Source: Thermomicrobiales bacterium (GTDB lineage: Bacteria > Chloroflexota > Chloroflexia > Thermomicrobiales > UBA6265). From it: a stretch of 64,000 bases of DNA. Shown in pieces: positions 16,860 to 25,744 of the stretch (positions within the stretch are counted from its first letter, which is position 1; each line of letters begins with the position of its first letter). The stretch spans positions 248,001 through 312,000 of the forward strand of contig JAHBVL010000004.1 in the NCBI GenBank assembly GCA_019637585.1, given 5' to 3'. A program made the position numbers and the translations under genes. A model generated the notes under the pieces. That model ran no database searches. It was given only the letters and a program-made list of their open reading frames with translations, and was not told where the DNA came from.

Positions 16860-18323
16860 ATGCGATTCATCATCGGCGGCATCATGCACGAGACGCACAC
16901 CTTTTCCCGGGAGATCACCTCGATCGACAAGTTCGACATCTCGCGCGGCGAAGAACTGCTCCGCTTTGCCGGATCGAACCACTCGGTGGGCGGCGCTCTC
17001 GACGGTTGTGCCCGGCGGGGCATCGAGGCGGTTCCCGCCTTCTTTGCCATCGCCACGCCGGCTGGGCTCGTTCCTGCTGAGGCATTCGAAACCCTCCTCG
17101 ACGAGCTGGCCGAGCGCGTTGCATCGTCGCTGCCCGCCGACGGTATCGTGTTGACGCTGCATGGGGCGATGGTCGCCAAGGGCTCCCCGGATGCCGAAGC
17201 AGCGATCCTCGAGCGGGTGAGGGATGTGGCGGGAGAGACCATACCCATCGCCGTCACCCTCGATTTCCATGCCAACATCGGCCAGCGGATGGTCGATCTG
17301 TCGACCATCATCACCACCTACGACACCTATCCGCATGTCGATATCGCCGAACGCGCGGACGAAGCGGTTGGATTACTGCAGCAGGTGGTGCTCGGCGAGA
17401 TCGAGCCGGCGACTGTGCTGATCAAACCGCCCCTCATCCCGGTGCCTCAGGTTCAGCAGACGGCCATCGAGCCCTTTCGCACCATTCTCGAACGAGCGCA
17501 CGACATGGAGACGCGAGGTGAGGCCCTTACGGTGACGGTGGCCGGCGGTTTCGCCTATGCCGATGTCCCGGATGCGGGAGTCAGCTTCCTGGTGACGACC
17601 AACGGCGATCGCGCCGCCGCGGCGACACTGGCCAACGAACTGGCGGGAATGCTCTGGGAGCGACAGGAGATGCTGCTGGCCAGCAATCCATCAGTCCCGG
17701 ATGCGGTGGCCGACGCCATCGCCGCTGAGGAATGGCCTGTGATCCTCGTCGATGTCGGCGACAACGTCGGTGGCGGCACACCGGGCGATGCCACCGAAAT
17801 CCTGGCCGAACTGCTGCGTCAGAACGCGGTCGATGCCACCATCGTGATCGCCGATCCCGAATCGGTGCAGCAGGCGATCGCCGCCGGAGTCCGCAATGAG
17901 GTTTCCCTGCGCGTCGGCGGCAAAGTCGACGATTTGCACGGGGACCCGGTCGAGCTGACCGGCAGGGTGGTGACCATCACCGACGGACAGTGGGTGCACG
18001 AGGGACCGGAGAACGCCGGTGTCCCGGCGGATATGGGGCCGGCCGCCGTCGTCCGGGCCGGCGGCGTCAATGTGATCCTGACCTCGGTGAAGTCGATGCC
18101 GGGCGATCTCAACCAACTGCGATCGGTCGGTATCGAACCATCGAGCCAGCGGATCATCGTCGTGAAAGCGTCAGTGCGGTGGCGTGGCGGTTTCGAACCG
18201 ATCATGGCCCGGGGCATCCTGGTCGACACCAGTGGGCTGGGCAGCGTCGATCTGTCGCGCTTTGCCTACGAATCGGTCAGGCGGCCGATCTTTCCGTTGG
18301 ATGAGCGGGCGGAGTGGGGGTAG
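16860..18323 (+). CDS. M81 family metallopeptidase (MlrC-like)
   Basis: M81 proteins are related to MlrC, the zinc-dependent microcystin-degradation peptidase, and most members act on unknown peptides. The N-terminal half (DUF1485) begins MRFIIGGIMHETHTFSREIT; the HETHTF histidine, the LHGAM segment and DFHANIG are expected metal-site and family motifs. The C-terminal MlrC domain contains VILVDVGDNVGGGTPGDATE. The product has 487 residues, normal for the family. The start ATG at 16860 is fixed by AGGAG 7 nt upstream. No signal peptide is present. The stop is followed directly by the heptad repeat tract at 18326. Confidence 0.92.
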   Translation: MRFIIGGIMHETHTFSREITSIDKFDISRGEELLRFAGSNHSVGGALDGCARRGIEAVPAFFAIATPAGLVPAEAFETLLDELAERVASSLPADGIVLTLHGAMVAKGSPDAEAAILERVRDVAGETIPIAVTLDFHANIGQRMVDLSTIITTYDTYPHVDIAERADEAVGLLQQVVLGEIEPATVLIKPPLIPVPQVQQTAIEPFRTILERAHDMETRGEALTVTVAGGFAYADVPDAGVSFLVTTNGDRAAAATLANELAGMLWERQEMLLASNPSVPDAVADAIAAEEWPVILVDVGDNVGGGTPGDATEILAELLRQNAVDATIVIADPESVQQAIAAGVRNEVSLRVGGKVDDLHGDPVELTGRVVTITDGQWVHEGPENAGVPADMGPAAVVRAGGVNVILTSVKSMPGDLNQLRSVGIEPSSQRIIVVKASVRWRGGFEPIMARGILVDTSGLGSVDLSRFAYESVRRPIFPLDERAEWG

Positions 18324-18325
18324 GG

Positions 18326-18427
18326 TGGGCAAAGGGCAAAGGGCAAAGGGCAAAGGGCAATGGGCAATGGGCAATGGGCAATAGGCAAGGGGCAAAGGGC
18401 AAGGGGCAAAGGGAAATGGGAAATGGG
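18326..18427. repeat. Heptad GGGCAAA/GGGCAAT repeat tract
   Basis: About 14 imperfect 7-bp units occupy the space just after the MlrC stop, mostly GGGCAAA at first, then GGGCAAT, then GGGGCAA variants. They resemble the short tandem heptanucleotide repeats common between genes in cyanobacteria. The same unit returns in two opposing arms at 61686-61795. Confidence 0.85.
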
Positions 18428-18428
18428 T

Positions 18429-18690
18429 CAACCACGGACCGGGTAGGGGCGCACGGCGTGCGCCCTCTTGTGGGAAACGCCGTTATCTTGCCCTACGACC
18501 GTCGGCGCCGGTCGAACAATCACGAACCGGTAGGGGCGCACGGCGTGCGCCTTCTTGTGGGAAACGACCTTTGTTTTGCGCTACAACCGTCGGCGCCGGT
18601 CGAACAACCACGGACCGGGTAGGGGCGCACGGCGTGCGCCCTTTTGTGGGAAACGACCTTTGCCTTCCCCTACGACCGCCGGCGTCGCAA
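18429..18690. repeat. Three tandem ~88-bp repeats with strong hairpins
   Basis: Units begin at about 18444, 18531 and 18620 (87 and 89 bp spacing). Each opens with a hairpin, GGGCGCAC-GGC-GTGCGCCC, then TTGTGGGAAACG, a variable part ending in CCTACGACCG, and (first two units) a GGCGCCGGTCGAACAA tail. The third unit runs into the 3' end of the ABC permease gene. Its CTACGACC supplies that gene's stop codon and the codons of its RRRS tail, read in the opposite sense. Confidence 0.85.
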
Positions 18691-19764
18691 TTGCAGCAGT
18701 AGAAGGGCGTATGCCACGACCGCCCAAAACGCGATCACGGCCAGATCGAACAGGGGAGTGTCGAGTTCGCCGACATCGGTGGCGCTGTCGATCAGCAGCC
18801 GCATCCCGGCGCCGGTTGGCAGCAATCCCGCGATGCGTTCAACGATGTCGGAGATGCCGGTTTCCACCAGGAATGCCGGCGCAATGAACGGGATGATGAC
18901 CAGCGACGACCAGTTGTTCAGCTGACTCGCATTTGGCATCAACCCGGCGAACAGCAACCCGAACCCGATGACCGTCAGCGCCATCAACAGGATCGCCGCG
19001 ATGTAGAGGGGCCAGTTGTGCGGTTGCAGCCGGGTGAGGACGGTCAGAATCGTTGCCGAAATGCCCAGATAGATGAGACCCAGCGCCGCTTTCGCGGTGA
19101 CGATCTCGCCGTAGCTGGAGATCAGGGCCAGCGCGTCGATCGTTTTCTTTTCCGACTCCTCCGCCAGCACAATCGGCACCGCCATGATGCCGATCATCGT
19201 GATCGTCATGATCAGCGAAACCAGCACCAGATAGGTGCGAATGCCGATCCGGTCGAACAGGGAGAGCGCATCGAGATCTTTGACCTGCGTTTCGACGTCG
19301 AATGTGGCCGGCAGTTGCTGACCGGCCATCTGCCGGAGCGCCGGGTCGACCGCTGCGAGGACATAGTCGCCGCCGAAGGTACGGTCCTCTGGAATGAGCG
19401 CCGTCAGCGGTGGAGACGACCCGGCCAGCACCGCCGTATCGAAATCCGCGGGGAGCAGCAGACCGAGATCGGCATCGGTTTGCGCCACCTGCTGGCGGAC
19501 ATCGTCGTCGCTCATACCCTTGAAGTCGACATCGACGACCGGTGCAACGATCGACGACAGCGTGGCGATGAATTCCGCTCCGGCTCCTTCGGAATAGACG
19601 ACCGTGGCCGTCGGCGCTGGTTCGGTGTCGTCGAAGATGAAGGAGTAGAAGAGACCGATGCCCAACGGAACCAGCAGAGCGATCAGCACCCGGGCGTCGC
19701 GAATCGCGTCGACCAGATCCTTGCGCAGGATCGTCCAGACTCGACGGAAGGAGAAACCCCTCAC
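18670..19764 (-). CDS. ABC-2 type transporter permease
   Basis: The start is GTG at 19764, overlapping the stop of the ATPase gene by 4 nt (GTGA). The 364-residue permease has one N-terminal helix (ARVLIALLVPLGIGLFYSFI) and a large extracellular loop of about 140 residues. Five C-terminal helices follow (from LVLVSLIMTITMIGIMAVPIVL through AVIAFWAVVAYALLLLQL). This is the ABC2_membrane_3 / NatB-like plan for exporters of drugs, lipids or Na+. The C-terminal LRRRRS and the stop are encoded by the repeat at 18620-18690, so the original end may have been replaced. The substrate is unknown. Confidence 0.87.
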   Translation of the reverse strand: MRGFSFRRVWTILRKDLVDAIRDARVLIALLVPLGIGLFYSFIFDDTEPAPTATVVYSEGAGAEFIATLSSIVAPVVDVDFKGMSDDDVRQQVAQTDADLGLLLPADFDTAVLAGSSPPLTALIPEDRTFGGDYVLAAVDPALRQMAGQQLPATFDVETQVKDLDALSLFDRIGIRTYLVLVSLIMTITMIGIMAVPIVLAEESEKKTIDALALISSYGEIVTAKAALGLIYLGISATILTVLTRLQPHNWPLYIAAILLMALTVIGFGLLFAGLMPNASQLNNWSSLVIIPFIAPAFLVETGISDIVERIAGLLPTGAGMRLLIDSATDVGELDTPLFDLAVIAFWAVVAYALLLLQLRRRRS

Positions 19765-20597
19765 AGCGGCCGTCCCGCCAGCGCGATGAAAACGTCCTCG
19801 AGGGTGCCCTCGTTGGAATGCATGGTCAGGATGTCGCCATTCTCGATCCACTGGGCCACACGAGCTGCGTCCTCGGCACTGGTGAGGCTGACATCATGCT
19901 CGGAACGGTCTTGCAGCAGCACTCTCGCCGTCGGCTCCCCGTAGCGGAGTTTCAGCTCCCGGGGAGTGTCGAGCGCGACAATCCGGCCGTTGGCCATGAA
20001 CGCGACGCGGTCGCACAGCTCGTCCGCTTCCTCCATGTAGTGCGTGCAGAGCAGCACACTCACGCCGGTGCTGGCCAGCTCGCGGATGATGGTTCGCATT
20101 TCCCGGGAGCTGGCCGGATCGAGCCCGCGGGTCGGTTCGTCGAGCATCAGGACCTTCGGCGCATTGATCAGCGATCGGGCGATCAGGAGTCGCTGTTTCA
20201 TTCCGGACGAGTAGGTCTTGAGTTTTCGGCTGGACGCCTCGGTCAGGCTGAAACGGGCCAGCAGTTCGTCGACGCGTGCCGCCGGAGCGCCATAGAGTTC
20301 GGCGAAGAACTTCAGATTGTCATAACCGCTGAGGCGTTCGTACAGATTCTGATCTTCGAACACCAGGTTGATCAGTGGTTTGACGTCAGAAAGGTGGGTG
20401 ACGACATCGAATCCGCCGATGGAGGCGGCGCCTGACGTCGGCAGCGCCCGGCCGGTGAGCATGCGCAACGTGGTGGTTTTGCCGGCGCCATTGTGGCCGA
20501 GCAGGCCGAAAACCTCGCCTGGCGCCACAGAGAAGGTGATGCCGTCGACCGCTTTCACGTCGCCGTAGTGCTTGACCAGATTGTTGACGTCGATCAT
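19761..20597 (-). CDS. ABC transporter ATP-binding protein (DrrA/NatA type)
   Basis: The ATG at 20597 (MIDVNNLVKHYGDVKAVDGI) is the natural start; longer in-frame readings run into the regulator gene transcribed the other way. All nucleotide-binding motifs are present: Walker A GHNGAGKTTT, the Q-loop in FEDQNLYERLSG, the signature YSSGMKQRL, Walker B KVLMLDEPTRGLD, and the switch His in LCTHYMEEAD. The 278-residue product energises the permease downstream, with which it is translationally coupled. The family exports antibiotics, lipids or ions. The start-to-start region with the divergent LuxR-type gene is 124 nt. Confidence 0.93.
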   Translation of the reverse strand: MIDVNNLVKHYGDVKAVDGITFSVAPGEVFGLLGHNGAGKTTTLRMLTGRALPTSGAASIGGFDVVTHLSDVKPLINLVFEDQNLYERLSGYDNLKFFAELYGAPAARVDELLARFSLTEASSRKLKTYSSGMKQRLLIARSLINAPKVLMLDEPTRGLDPASSREMRTIIRELASTGVSVLLCTHYMEEADELCDRVAFMANGRIVALDTPRELKLRYGEPTARVLLQDRSEHDVSLTSAEDAARVAQWIENGDILTMHSNEGTLEDVFIALAGRPL

Positions 20598-20721
20598 CGA
20601 ATTCACAGACGGCACGAGGGCAGCAATACGTTGCGGGCGAGTATACGATGGAGGGAATGGGGCCACGCCGCTGCGCCAGCTACCATTCGCCAGGGAACCG
20701 CGCGACTGCAGATCGGCGCCG

Positions 20722-23037
20722 ATGGAATCACCACGACTCTCAAGCCATCTCGACACCGAACCCGTCTTCCGCCTGCCGGAATGGCGGACGCCGATCATCG
20801 GCCGCGACAAAGAGCGGGCCGACCTGTCAGCGCTTCTCCAACAGGAGGATGTCTGGCTGGTCACTGTCACCGGACCGGGCGGAGTGGGGAAGTCGAGACT
20901 GGTCCATGCGGTTGCCAGAGACCTGGCCGGGCAGTTCGATGGACAGGTCGGATGGATTTCCCTGGCGGCCGCGCGCGACCGAAGCCGGGCCATCGAGCAG
21001 ATGGTGTCGGTGCTTGGGATCGCGCCGGGGGCGGAGTCCGCCCAGGAGTCGCTGATCAGAACGCTTCGTCATCGTCGTGTGCTGCTCGTGCTGGACAATC
21101 TCGAGCAGGTTCCGGATCTGGCGCCATCGCTCGCAGAACTTGCCGATGAACTCCCCGACCTGAAAATCCTGGCCACGAGCCGCGTTCCGTTGCGCCTGCG
21201 CGGCGAGCGAGATCACGTGCTTGGCCCGTTGACCGCGCCCCGGCCGTCTGGGTCGTTCGCCGAACTGCGCGAGTCACCGGGTGTGCAGCTCTTCGTCAGC
21301 CGTGCCGAAGCCGCGGACAGCAGCTTTTCACTGAGCGAGGAGAATGCCGCCGATATCGCGGAGATCTGTCGCCGTCTGGATGGATTGCCGCTGGCGATCG
21401 AGCTGGCGGCGGCCAGAGTCCGGTTGCTGACACCCAGTGCGCTCGTTCCCCGTCTCACCCGCAGTCTCGATTTGCTGACGACCGGACCGCGCGATGCCCC
21501 GGAGCGGCACCAGACGCTCCGCAACACGATGCAATGGAGCTACGACCTCCTGCCAGAGGAGACCCGGCGCGTATTTCGGCAGTTGTCGGTCTTCTCGGAC
21601 GCTTTCGGGCTGGACGCTGCCCATGCCGTTGCCGGAGCGAGCGAGGATGTCCTCGATCATCTCGCGACGCTGATCGAGCACAGTCTCGTGGTTCGCCTCG
21701 GCCAGCCGCAATCCGGTCGCTTCACCATGCTGGAAACGATCCGGGAGTTCGCGGCATCAGTACCAGCTTCCGAGGAGGAACGCCGCGACACAGCGCGGCG
21801 GCACGCATCCTATTTCGCGGCGCTGGCGCGCACCTCCGAGGTACGTCCCGGTCAACACGCTCCCTGGCTCGACCTGGTCGAAGGAGAGATCGGGCATATT
21901 CGTGATGCGCTCGACTGGTTCGAAGCCCAGGACGAATGGGAAGAACTTCTCACGACAGTGAATATGCTGGGCAGTTGGTGGTTGAGCCGCGGCAACATTC
22001 GCGAGGGATACGAATGGCTCAGGCGTGTTGCCCCGCATGCCCCAGACGTCGCTCCGTCGGTACGGGTTGATACCCAGATCAGCGCGGGCTGGTTTGCCAC
22101 GCAGGTCGGCGACTTCGACTACGCGAAATCGATGATCGACGGCATCGATCTGGCCGAGCTGAATGACGAGCCGATCGAAACACAGGTGCGCTATTGCTCG
22201 CTACAGGGCGCCTGGTACTTCCTGCAGGAGGATGTGGACAACGCCCGTCTGCACATCGATCGGGCGCGGCAGCTGGCGGAGGACCGCGGGATCATCGCCC
22301 AGACGCCGAGCATCCGGATCAATCTGGGAGCGATTGCGGCAGTCTGCGGCGATCTGGAGGAGGCGAGGAAACAGCACCTGCTCGGGCTCCAGGAATCAAC
22401 CGGCATCGATGTGCGGGCGATCCATGCCGCGGGTCTGGCCAACATCGAGACAAGGCTGGCGAACCTGCCAGCGGCTTGGCCCTATCTGCGTGCCGGTTGG
22501 AACGATGCCCGGCAAATCGGCTACGTCCAGCTGATGGTTTCCGCCATGGCCACCAAAGCGGAGCTGATGGCCAGGCTGGGGCGAATGGAGGACGCCGCGA
22601 CGATCCTCGGCGCCGCCGATGAGCTGCGCCAGTCGCGGGGATGGTCGATCGTGGCCTATGTGAGCGAGGAATACAATGGTCTCATCGATCTCGTGAAGCA
22701 GGGAATGCCGGATGACGCCTATGCCCTGGCCGAAGCAAGGGGGCGCGCCATGCTGCCGAGCGAGATCGACGCGCTGATGGAGCTCGACCCATTTGCCGGG
22801 ACAGTCGAGCCGGTGGCAGACGACTCAGGCGTCGAATCGAGACGGCACGGGCTGACCTCCAGGGAGCTGGAGGTGCTCCGGCAGCTCGTTCAGGGCAAAA
22901 CCAATCCTGAAATCGCGGATGCGCTCTTCATCTCTGAGCGTACCGTCCAGACGCACGTCGCCCGCATCCTGCAGAAACTCGGCGTCTCCTCCCGGAGCGC
23001 AGCGGCGGTGGCGGCGGTCAGGGAGGGGATAGCCTAG
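20722..23037 (+). CDS. Large AAA-ATPase/LuxR transcriptional regulator
   Basis: The start is placed at ATG 20722 (MESPRLSSHLDTEPVFRLPE), because earlier in-frame codons overlap the divergent ABC gene; the Shine-Dalgarno is weak. The 771-residue product has an NB-ARC/AAA domain with Walker A TGPGGVGKSRL (51-60) and Walker B LLVLDNLEQV, then ILATSRVPLRLRGE and the GLPLAIELAAARVRLL segment. A helical, TPR-like middle follows (about 370-680). A GerE/LuxR helix-turn-helix closes it (LTSRELEVLRQLVQGKTNPE, then SERTVQTHVARILQKLGV). Such proteins bind a ligand through the helical part and activate transcription. It faces the ABC exporter pair and may control it (inference from divergence). Confidence 0.9.
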   Translation: MESPRLSSHLDTEPVFRLPEWRTPIIGRDKERADLSALLQQEDVWLVTVTGPGGVGKSRLVHAVARDLAGQFDGQVGWISLAAARDRSRAIEQMVSVLGIAPGAESAQESLIRTLRHRRVLLVLDNLEQVPDLAPSLAELADELPDLKILATSRVPLRLRGERDHVLGPLTAPRPSGSFAELRESPGVQLFVSRAEAADSSFSLSEENAADIAEICRRLDGLPLAIELAAARVRLLTPSALVPRLTRSLDLLTTGPRDAPERHQTLRNTMQWSYDLLPEETRRVFRQLSVFSDAFGLDAAHAVAGASEDVLDHLATLIEHSLVVRLGQPQSGRFTMLETIREFAASVPASEEERRDTARRHASYFAALARTSEVRPGQHAPWLDLVEGEIGHIRDALDWFEAQDEWEELLTTVNMLGSWWLSRGNIREGYEWLRRVAPHAPDVAPSVRVDTQISAGWFATQVGDFDYAKSMIDGIDLAELNDEPIETQVRYCSLQGAWYFLQEDVDNARLHIDRARQLAEDRGIIAQTPSIRINLGAIAAVCGDLEEARKQHLLGLQESTGIDVRAIHAAGLANIETRLANLPAAWPYLRAGWNDARQIGYVQLMVSAMATKAELMARLGRMEDAATILGAADELRQSRGWSIVAYVSEEYNGLIDLVKQGMPDDAYALAEARGRAMLPSEIDALMELDPFAGTVEPVADDSGVESRRHGLTSRELEVLRQLVQGKTNPEIADALFISERTVQTHVARILQKLGVSSRSAAAVAAVREGIA

Positions 23038-23155
23038 CGGGCAGCGGGCAGCGGACGTGGACTGCGTACGAGTGTCAGCCGACGTAGTGCATGCAGCTTC
23101 GCGCCGCACACGGTCGCCTACTGCCCGCTGCCTGCTGCCGACCGCCCGCTGGCCT
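23038..23155. repeat. Inverted GGGCAGC/GCTGCCC heptad tracts
   Basis: Just after the LuxR gene stop, a short run of GGGCAGC units (23038-23055) faces a tract of CTGCCCGCTGCC units (from about 23115 to 23153), with about 60 bp between. The arms could pair as a long hairpin, possibly ending transcription. The organisation parallels 61686-61795, but the heptamer differs. Confidence 0.7.
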
Positions 23156-23279
23156 CCGCCAAATGGCGGATACACGGCTCCTTCGGAACTTCACGAACCT
23201 GGCGGATGGCGACCTTCCCGCCCGCTGACATGATTGCTGCAGTGCCCCTGAAGATACTCGGGCACGGACAGGAGCAGCA

Positions 23280-23510
23280 ATGAATTCGTCATCCTTCCAA
23301 TCTCCCGAACTGACTCTCGAAGTCGCCCGCCGGCGTGCTCAATCTCCGGCCAAACAGCAATACGAGTACTTTCTCGATGAAGGCAAGAAGCGGTCATTGC
23401 GAGTCCGGATGCAAGGGCTCTTTTCCTCATTGCGCCGCAGGAACGCATCCTCCCGGATCGGGAGTTCTCGCCGGTCGTTGTCGCATCAGCGGATCCAGGT
23501 ACGCCCGTGA
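23280..23510 (+). CDS. Small basic hypothetical protein (76 aa)
   Basis: The ATG at 23280 is preceded by an excellent Shine-Dalgarno (AGGAG, 6-nt spacing), the main reason to accept it. The product is short and basic. The first half looks helical and ordered (ELTLEVARRRAQSPAKQQYEYFLDEGKK); the second half is Arg/Ser-rich and may be disordered. No Cys, membrane helix or known family is visible. It lies alone between the inverted heptad repeat and the MFS gene, which is in the same direction 115 nt downstream. Confidence 0.5.
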   Translation: MNSSSFQSPELTLEVARRRAQSPAKQQYEYFLDEGKKRSLRVRMQGLFSSLRRRNASSRIGSSRRSLSHQRIQVRP

Positions 23511-23625
23511 CTCGCACGCGTCCGGCGAACTCGCATGCACCACTTCCCCAGACCAACGAATCACGCCGATTTGACGTAGACTCGCGCAGGTGGCGTCGAT
23601 TGGGCAGCGGGATTGAGGCGGGTCG

Positions 23626-24909
23626 GTGGTGGTTGCGGGGACTGGATCAACTGAGGAAACGCCAACCGCATCGCCAAGCTCCCCCAGTCCCCGACGATCA
23701 GGCGGTCTTTCCGACGCCCAGCTGACCTCCGGCTTCCTCCTGCTGGCGATCACCACATTTGCCACCTCGACCGCCATGCAAACCGTCCAGGCGATTCAGC
23801 CGAATTTCATGCGCGACGTCCTCGGTATGGATGGCGCGCAGAACGGCTACATGATCGCGATCCGCGAACTGCCTGGTTTTCTGCTGATCTTCGTGGCGGC
23901 CATTCTGCTCCGGTTGGGTCTGGCCCGGGCCAGTGCCCTTTCCCTGATCATCATGGGCGTCGGATACAGCCTGATGTCGCTGACCGACTCGTTCGGCCAG
24001 CTCATTCTGCCGACCTTGATCGCCAGCGTCGGGTTCCACTCCTGGTTGCAGCTCCAACCCGCTCTCGGTCTGTCGATCGCCCCCAGGGGAAACGAGGGGA
24101 GTGTGCTGGGCAGGCTGAACAGCATCGGTTCGCTGGGCAGTTTTTTCGGCCTGGGAGGCGTCCTACTGCTGTTGCTGGGCATCGAGCATTTTCGCGGTGA
24201 CCTGACCGCGTATCAGGAGCCCTTTCTGCGCGGTCTCTTCATCGCGGTTGGCGTTGCCGCCGTGATCGGCGCGATCGCGATCGCGCGTTTCCCGGTTTCG
24301 GCGAGCGACATCGCCGCCGCCCGGGTGGCTCCCAAGATCGTCTGGCGGCAGGAGTACAAGCTCTACTACGCATTGTCGTTTCTCGATGGCAGCCGTCAGC
24401 AGATTTACTTCGCCTTTGCCCCGTTCGTGCTGGTCGAAGAGTTCAAGGTGAATGCCCGGTCGATCACGACCCTGCTGATCATCTCAGCAGTGATCAACTG
24501 GAGAACCGGTTCGTTCGTGGGACGCATGGTCGACGTTCACGGCGAAAAGCGCATCCTGACCATCGCCTACATCCTCCACTTCATCGTCTTTCTGGGGTTC
24601 GCATTTTCCACGAATGTCTGGATGCTCTATTTCTTCTATCTGGGCTACCTGTGGCTTTTCCTCTTCTATGTGGGAACGACGACCTATCTGCGCAAGATCG
24701 CCCACCGGGAGGACATTCCCGCGTCGCTGGCCATGGGTGTGTCGCTGGCCCATCTGACCGCCATCGTCGTGCCCATCATTGGTGCGGCGCTCTGGAGCAG
24801 ACTCGGCTACCAGTTCCCCTTCCTCTTCGGAACAGTTTTCTGCCTAGCATCCCTCTACCTAACCCAGAAGATCGACGTCTCCCGGCAGCGCGTCGCGGGG
24901 TACAGTTGA
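23626..24909 (+). CDS. MFS transporter
   Basis: The product (427 residues from GTG 23626) has about 12 membrane helices after a Ser/Pro/Thr-rich hydrophilic head of some 28 residues. Identifiable helices include SGFLLLAITTFATSTAMQTV, LPGFLLIFVAAILLRLGLA, GLFIAVGVAAVIGAIAIA and FPFLFGTVFCLASLYLTQKI. Family-like features are the ILLRLGLARAS loop after helix 2 and NWRTGSFVGRMVDVHGEKR between the two halves. Substrate and direction cannot be read from the sequence. The start is weakly supported; ordered sequence begins near GGLSDAQL. Confidence 0.85.
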   Translation: MVVAGTGSTEETPTASPSSPSPRRSGGLSDAQLTSGFLLLAITTFATSTAMQTVQAIQPNFMRDVLGMDGAQNGYMIAIRELPGFLLIFVAAILLRLGLARASALSLIIMGVGYSLMSLTDSFGQLILPTLIASVGFHSWLQLQPALGLSIAPRGNEGSVLGRLNSIGSLGSFFGLGGVLLLLLGIEHFRGDLTAYQEPFLRGLFIAVGVAAVIGAIAIARFPVSASDIAAARVAPKIVWRQEYKLYYALSFLDGSRQQIYFAFAPFVLVEEFKVNARSITTLLIISAVINWRTGSFVGRMVDVHGEKRILTIAYILHFIVFLGFAFSTNVWMLYFFYLGYLWLFLFYVGTTTYLRKIAHREDIPASLAMGVSLAHLTAIVVPIIGAALWSRLGYQFPFLFGTVFCLASLYLTQKIDVSRQRVAGYS

Positions 24910-25058
24910 GCTTGCGCGAGGACGCCGACCCGCCAGCCGGCGCCACGTGCAGGCAAGCGATGCGTAGCCTCGCCATTTATGGCGTTTTCGCCCACATCCG
25001 CCAGCCCGGATTGTTTATCAGGCGACAAACACAACCTTTGACCGCAACCTTGTCGCCA

Positions 25059-25227
25059 TGTAGTCGCAGACCCCCGTGTCTGCACTTGTATGGGACACGC
25101 TGCGATCGCTCGCCATCGTCCTCATGCGCAAGAATCGCGACCCCGCATCGGCGCGTGAAGAGAAGCCGTCGCCAATGGATGCGTTGCGCCTCCCTGCGAG
25201 AGCAGACACGGGGGGTCTGCGACTACA
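25059..25227. mobile_element. MITE-like element, copy A (169 bp, terminal inverted repeats)
   Basis: The left end TGTAGTCGCAGACCCCCGTG continues TCTGC, and its reverse complement forms the right end at 25202-25227 with a single extra base (5 C against 6 G). The interior has no plausible gene. A relative with degraded ends lies at 37950-38095. Both copies are intergenic. No transposase with matching ends is in the window. No clear target-site duplication is seen. Confidence 0.7.
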
Positions 25228-25241
25228 GACAAACATGACCG

Positions 25242-25640
25242 TCAATGCGCCGACGAATGTGACCGAATCATCCTCGAGCTGGTGGCCGAGAGTCCCGCGA
25301 TCATGATGATGGCGACTACGAAGTGGAGGACGATCAACGCTACAGCCGTTTTGCCGTCCGCTTCATAGGACGGACCCAGTATCGAAATTGCCAGCGCCAC
25401 GCTACCCACCGACGGCCACCAGTGGGCGCGTCCGGTTCGGGCCAGGAGCTCGAACACCAACCAGCCGAGCAGACCCGCGGCCAGAGCGGCAACCCCGACT
25501 TCGGCAGCGCCGATCTCGGTGCCGTCTTTCAGCAGAAAATCGACATCCAGAAGCGTCATGACCCAGTACGCGGCGAGCGCCGCGATCGTCGCGACAGCGA
25601 CAACCAGCGCTTGTTGCAGTCTTCTCGGATAGGTCGTCAT
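25242..25640 (-). CDS. DUF6069-like four-helix membrane protein
   Basis: The 132-residue product begins at an ATG at 25640 with GGGG-type Shine-Dalgarno a few nt upstream. It is almost entirely membrane: helices in ALVVAVATIAALAAYWVMTL, IGAAEVGVAALAAGLLGWLVF, WPSVGSVALAISILGP and TAVALIVLHFVVAIIMIAGL. The pattern, including LLARTGRAHWWPSVG after helix 2, resembles small DUF6069 proteins known mainly from Actinobacteria and Chloroflexota, of unknown function. Its 3' end lies 14 nt from the inverted-repeat element at 25059-25227. Confidence 0.75.
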   Translation of the reverse strand: MTTYPRRLQQALVVAVATIAALAAYWVMTLLDVDFLLKDGTEIGAAEVGVAALAAGLLGWLVFELLARTGRAHWWPSVGSVALAISILGPSYEADGKTAVALIVLHFVVAIIMIAGLSATSSRMIRSHSSAH

Positions 25641-25700
25641 TGCTTTCCCCTTTCTGTCGCTACAGACAGATTCGGGCGCAATGTCCGTGCCAGATCGATG

Positions 25701-25744
25701 CCGGCGCAGGGCCGGATGGCCACCGGCACAGGGCCGGGTGGCTA
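25701..25744. repeat. Two tandem 22-bp GC-rich units, hairpin-forming
   Basis: Two imperfect copies of a 22-bp unit (CCGGCGCAGGGCCGGATGGC, then CA; second copy CCGGCACAGGGCCGGGTGGC, then TA) sit exactly at the 3' end of the giant membrane-protein gene, whose stop codon is at 25742. Each unit can fold (CCGG..CCGG), and the pair may serve as a terminator. Confidence 0.5.

Noticed and set aside
18326-18690. Possible CRISPR array because of regular spacing
   Set aside because: The 7-bp and ~88-bp units are tandem with no unique spacers of constant length, and no cas gene is present.
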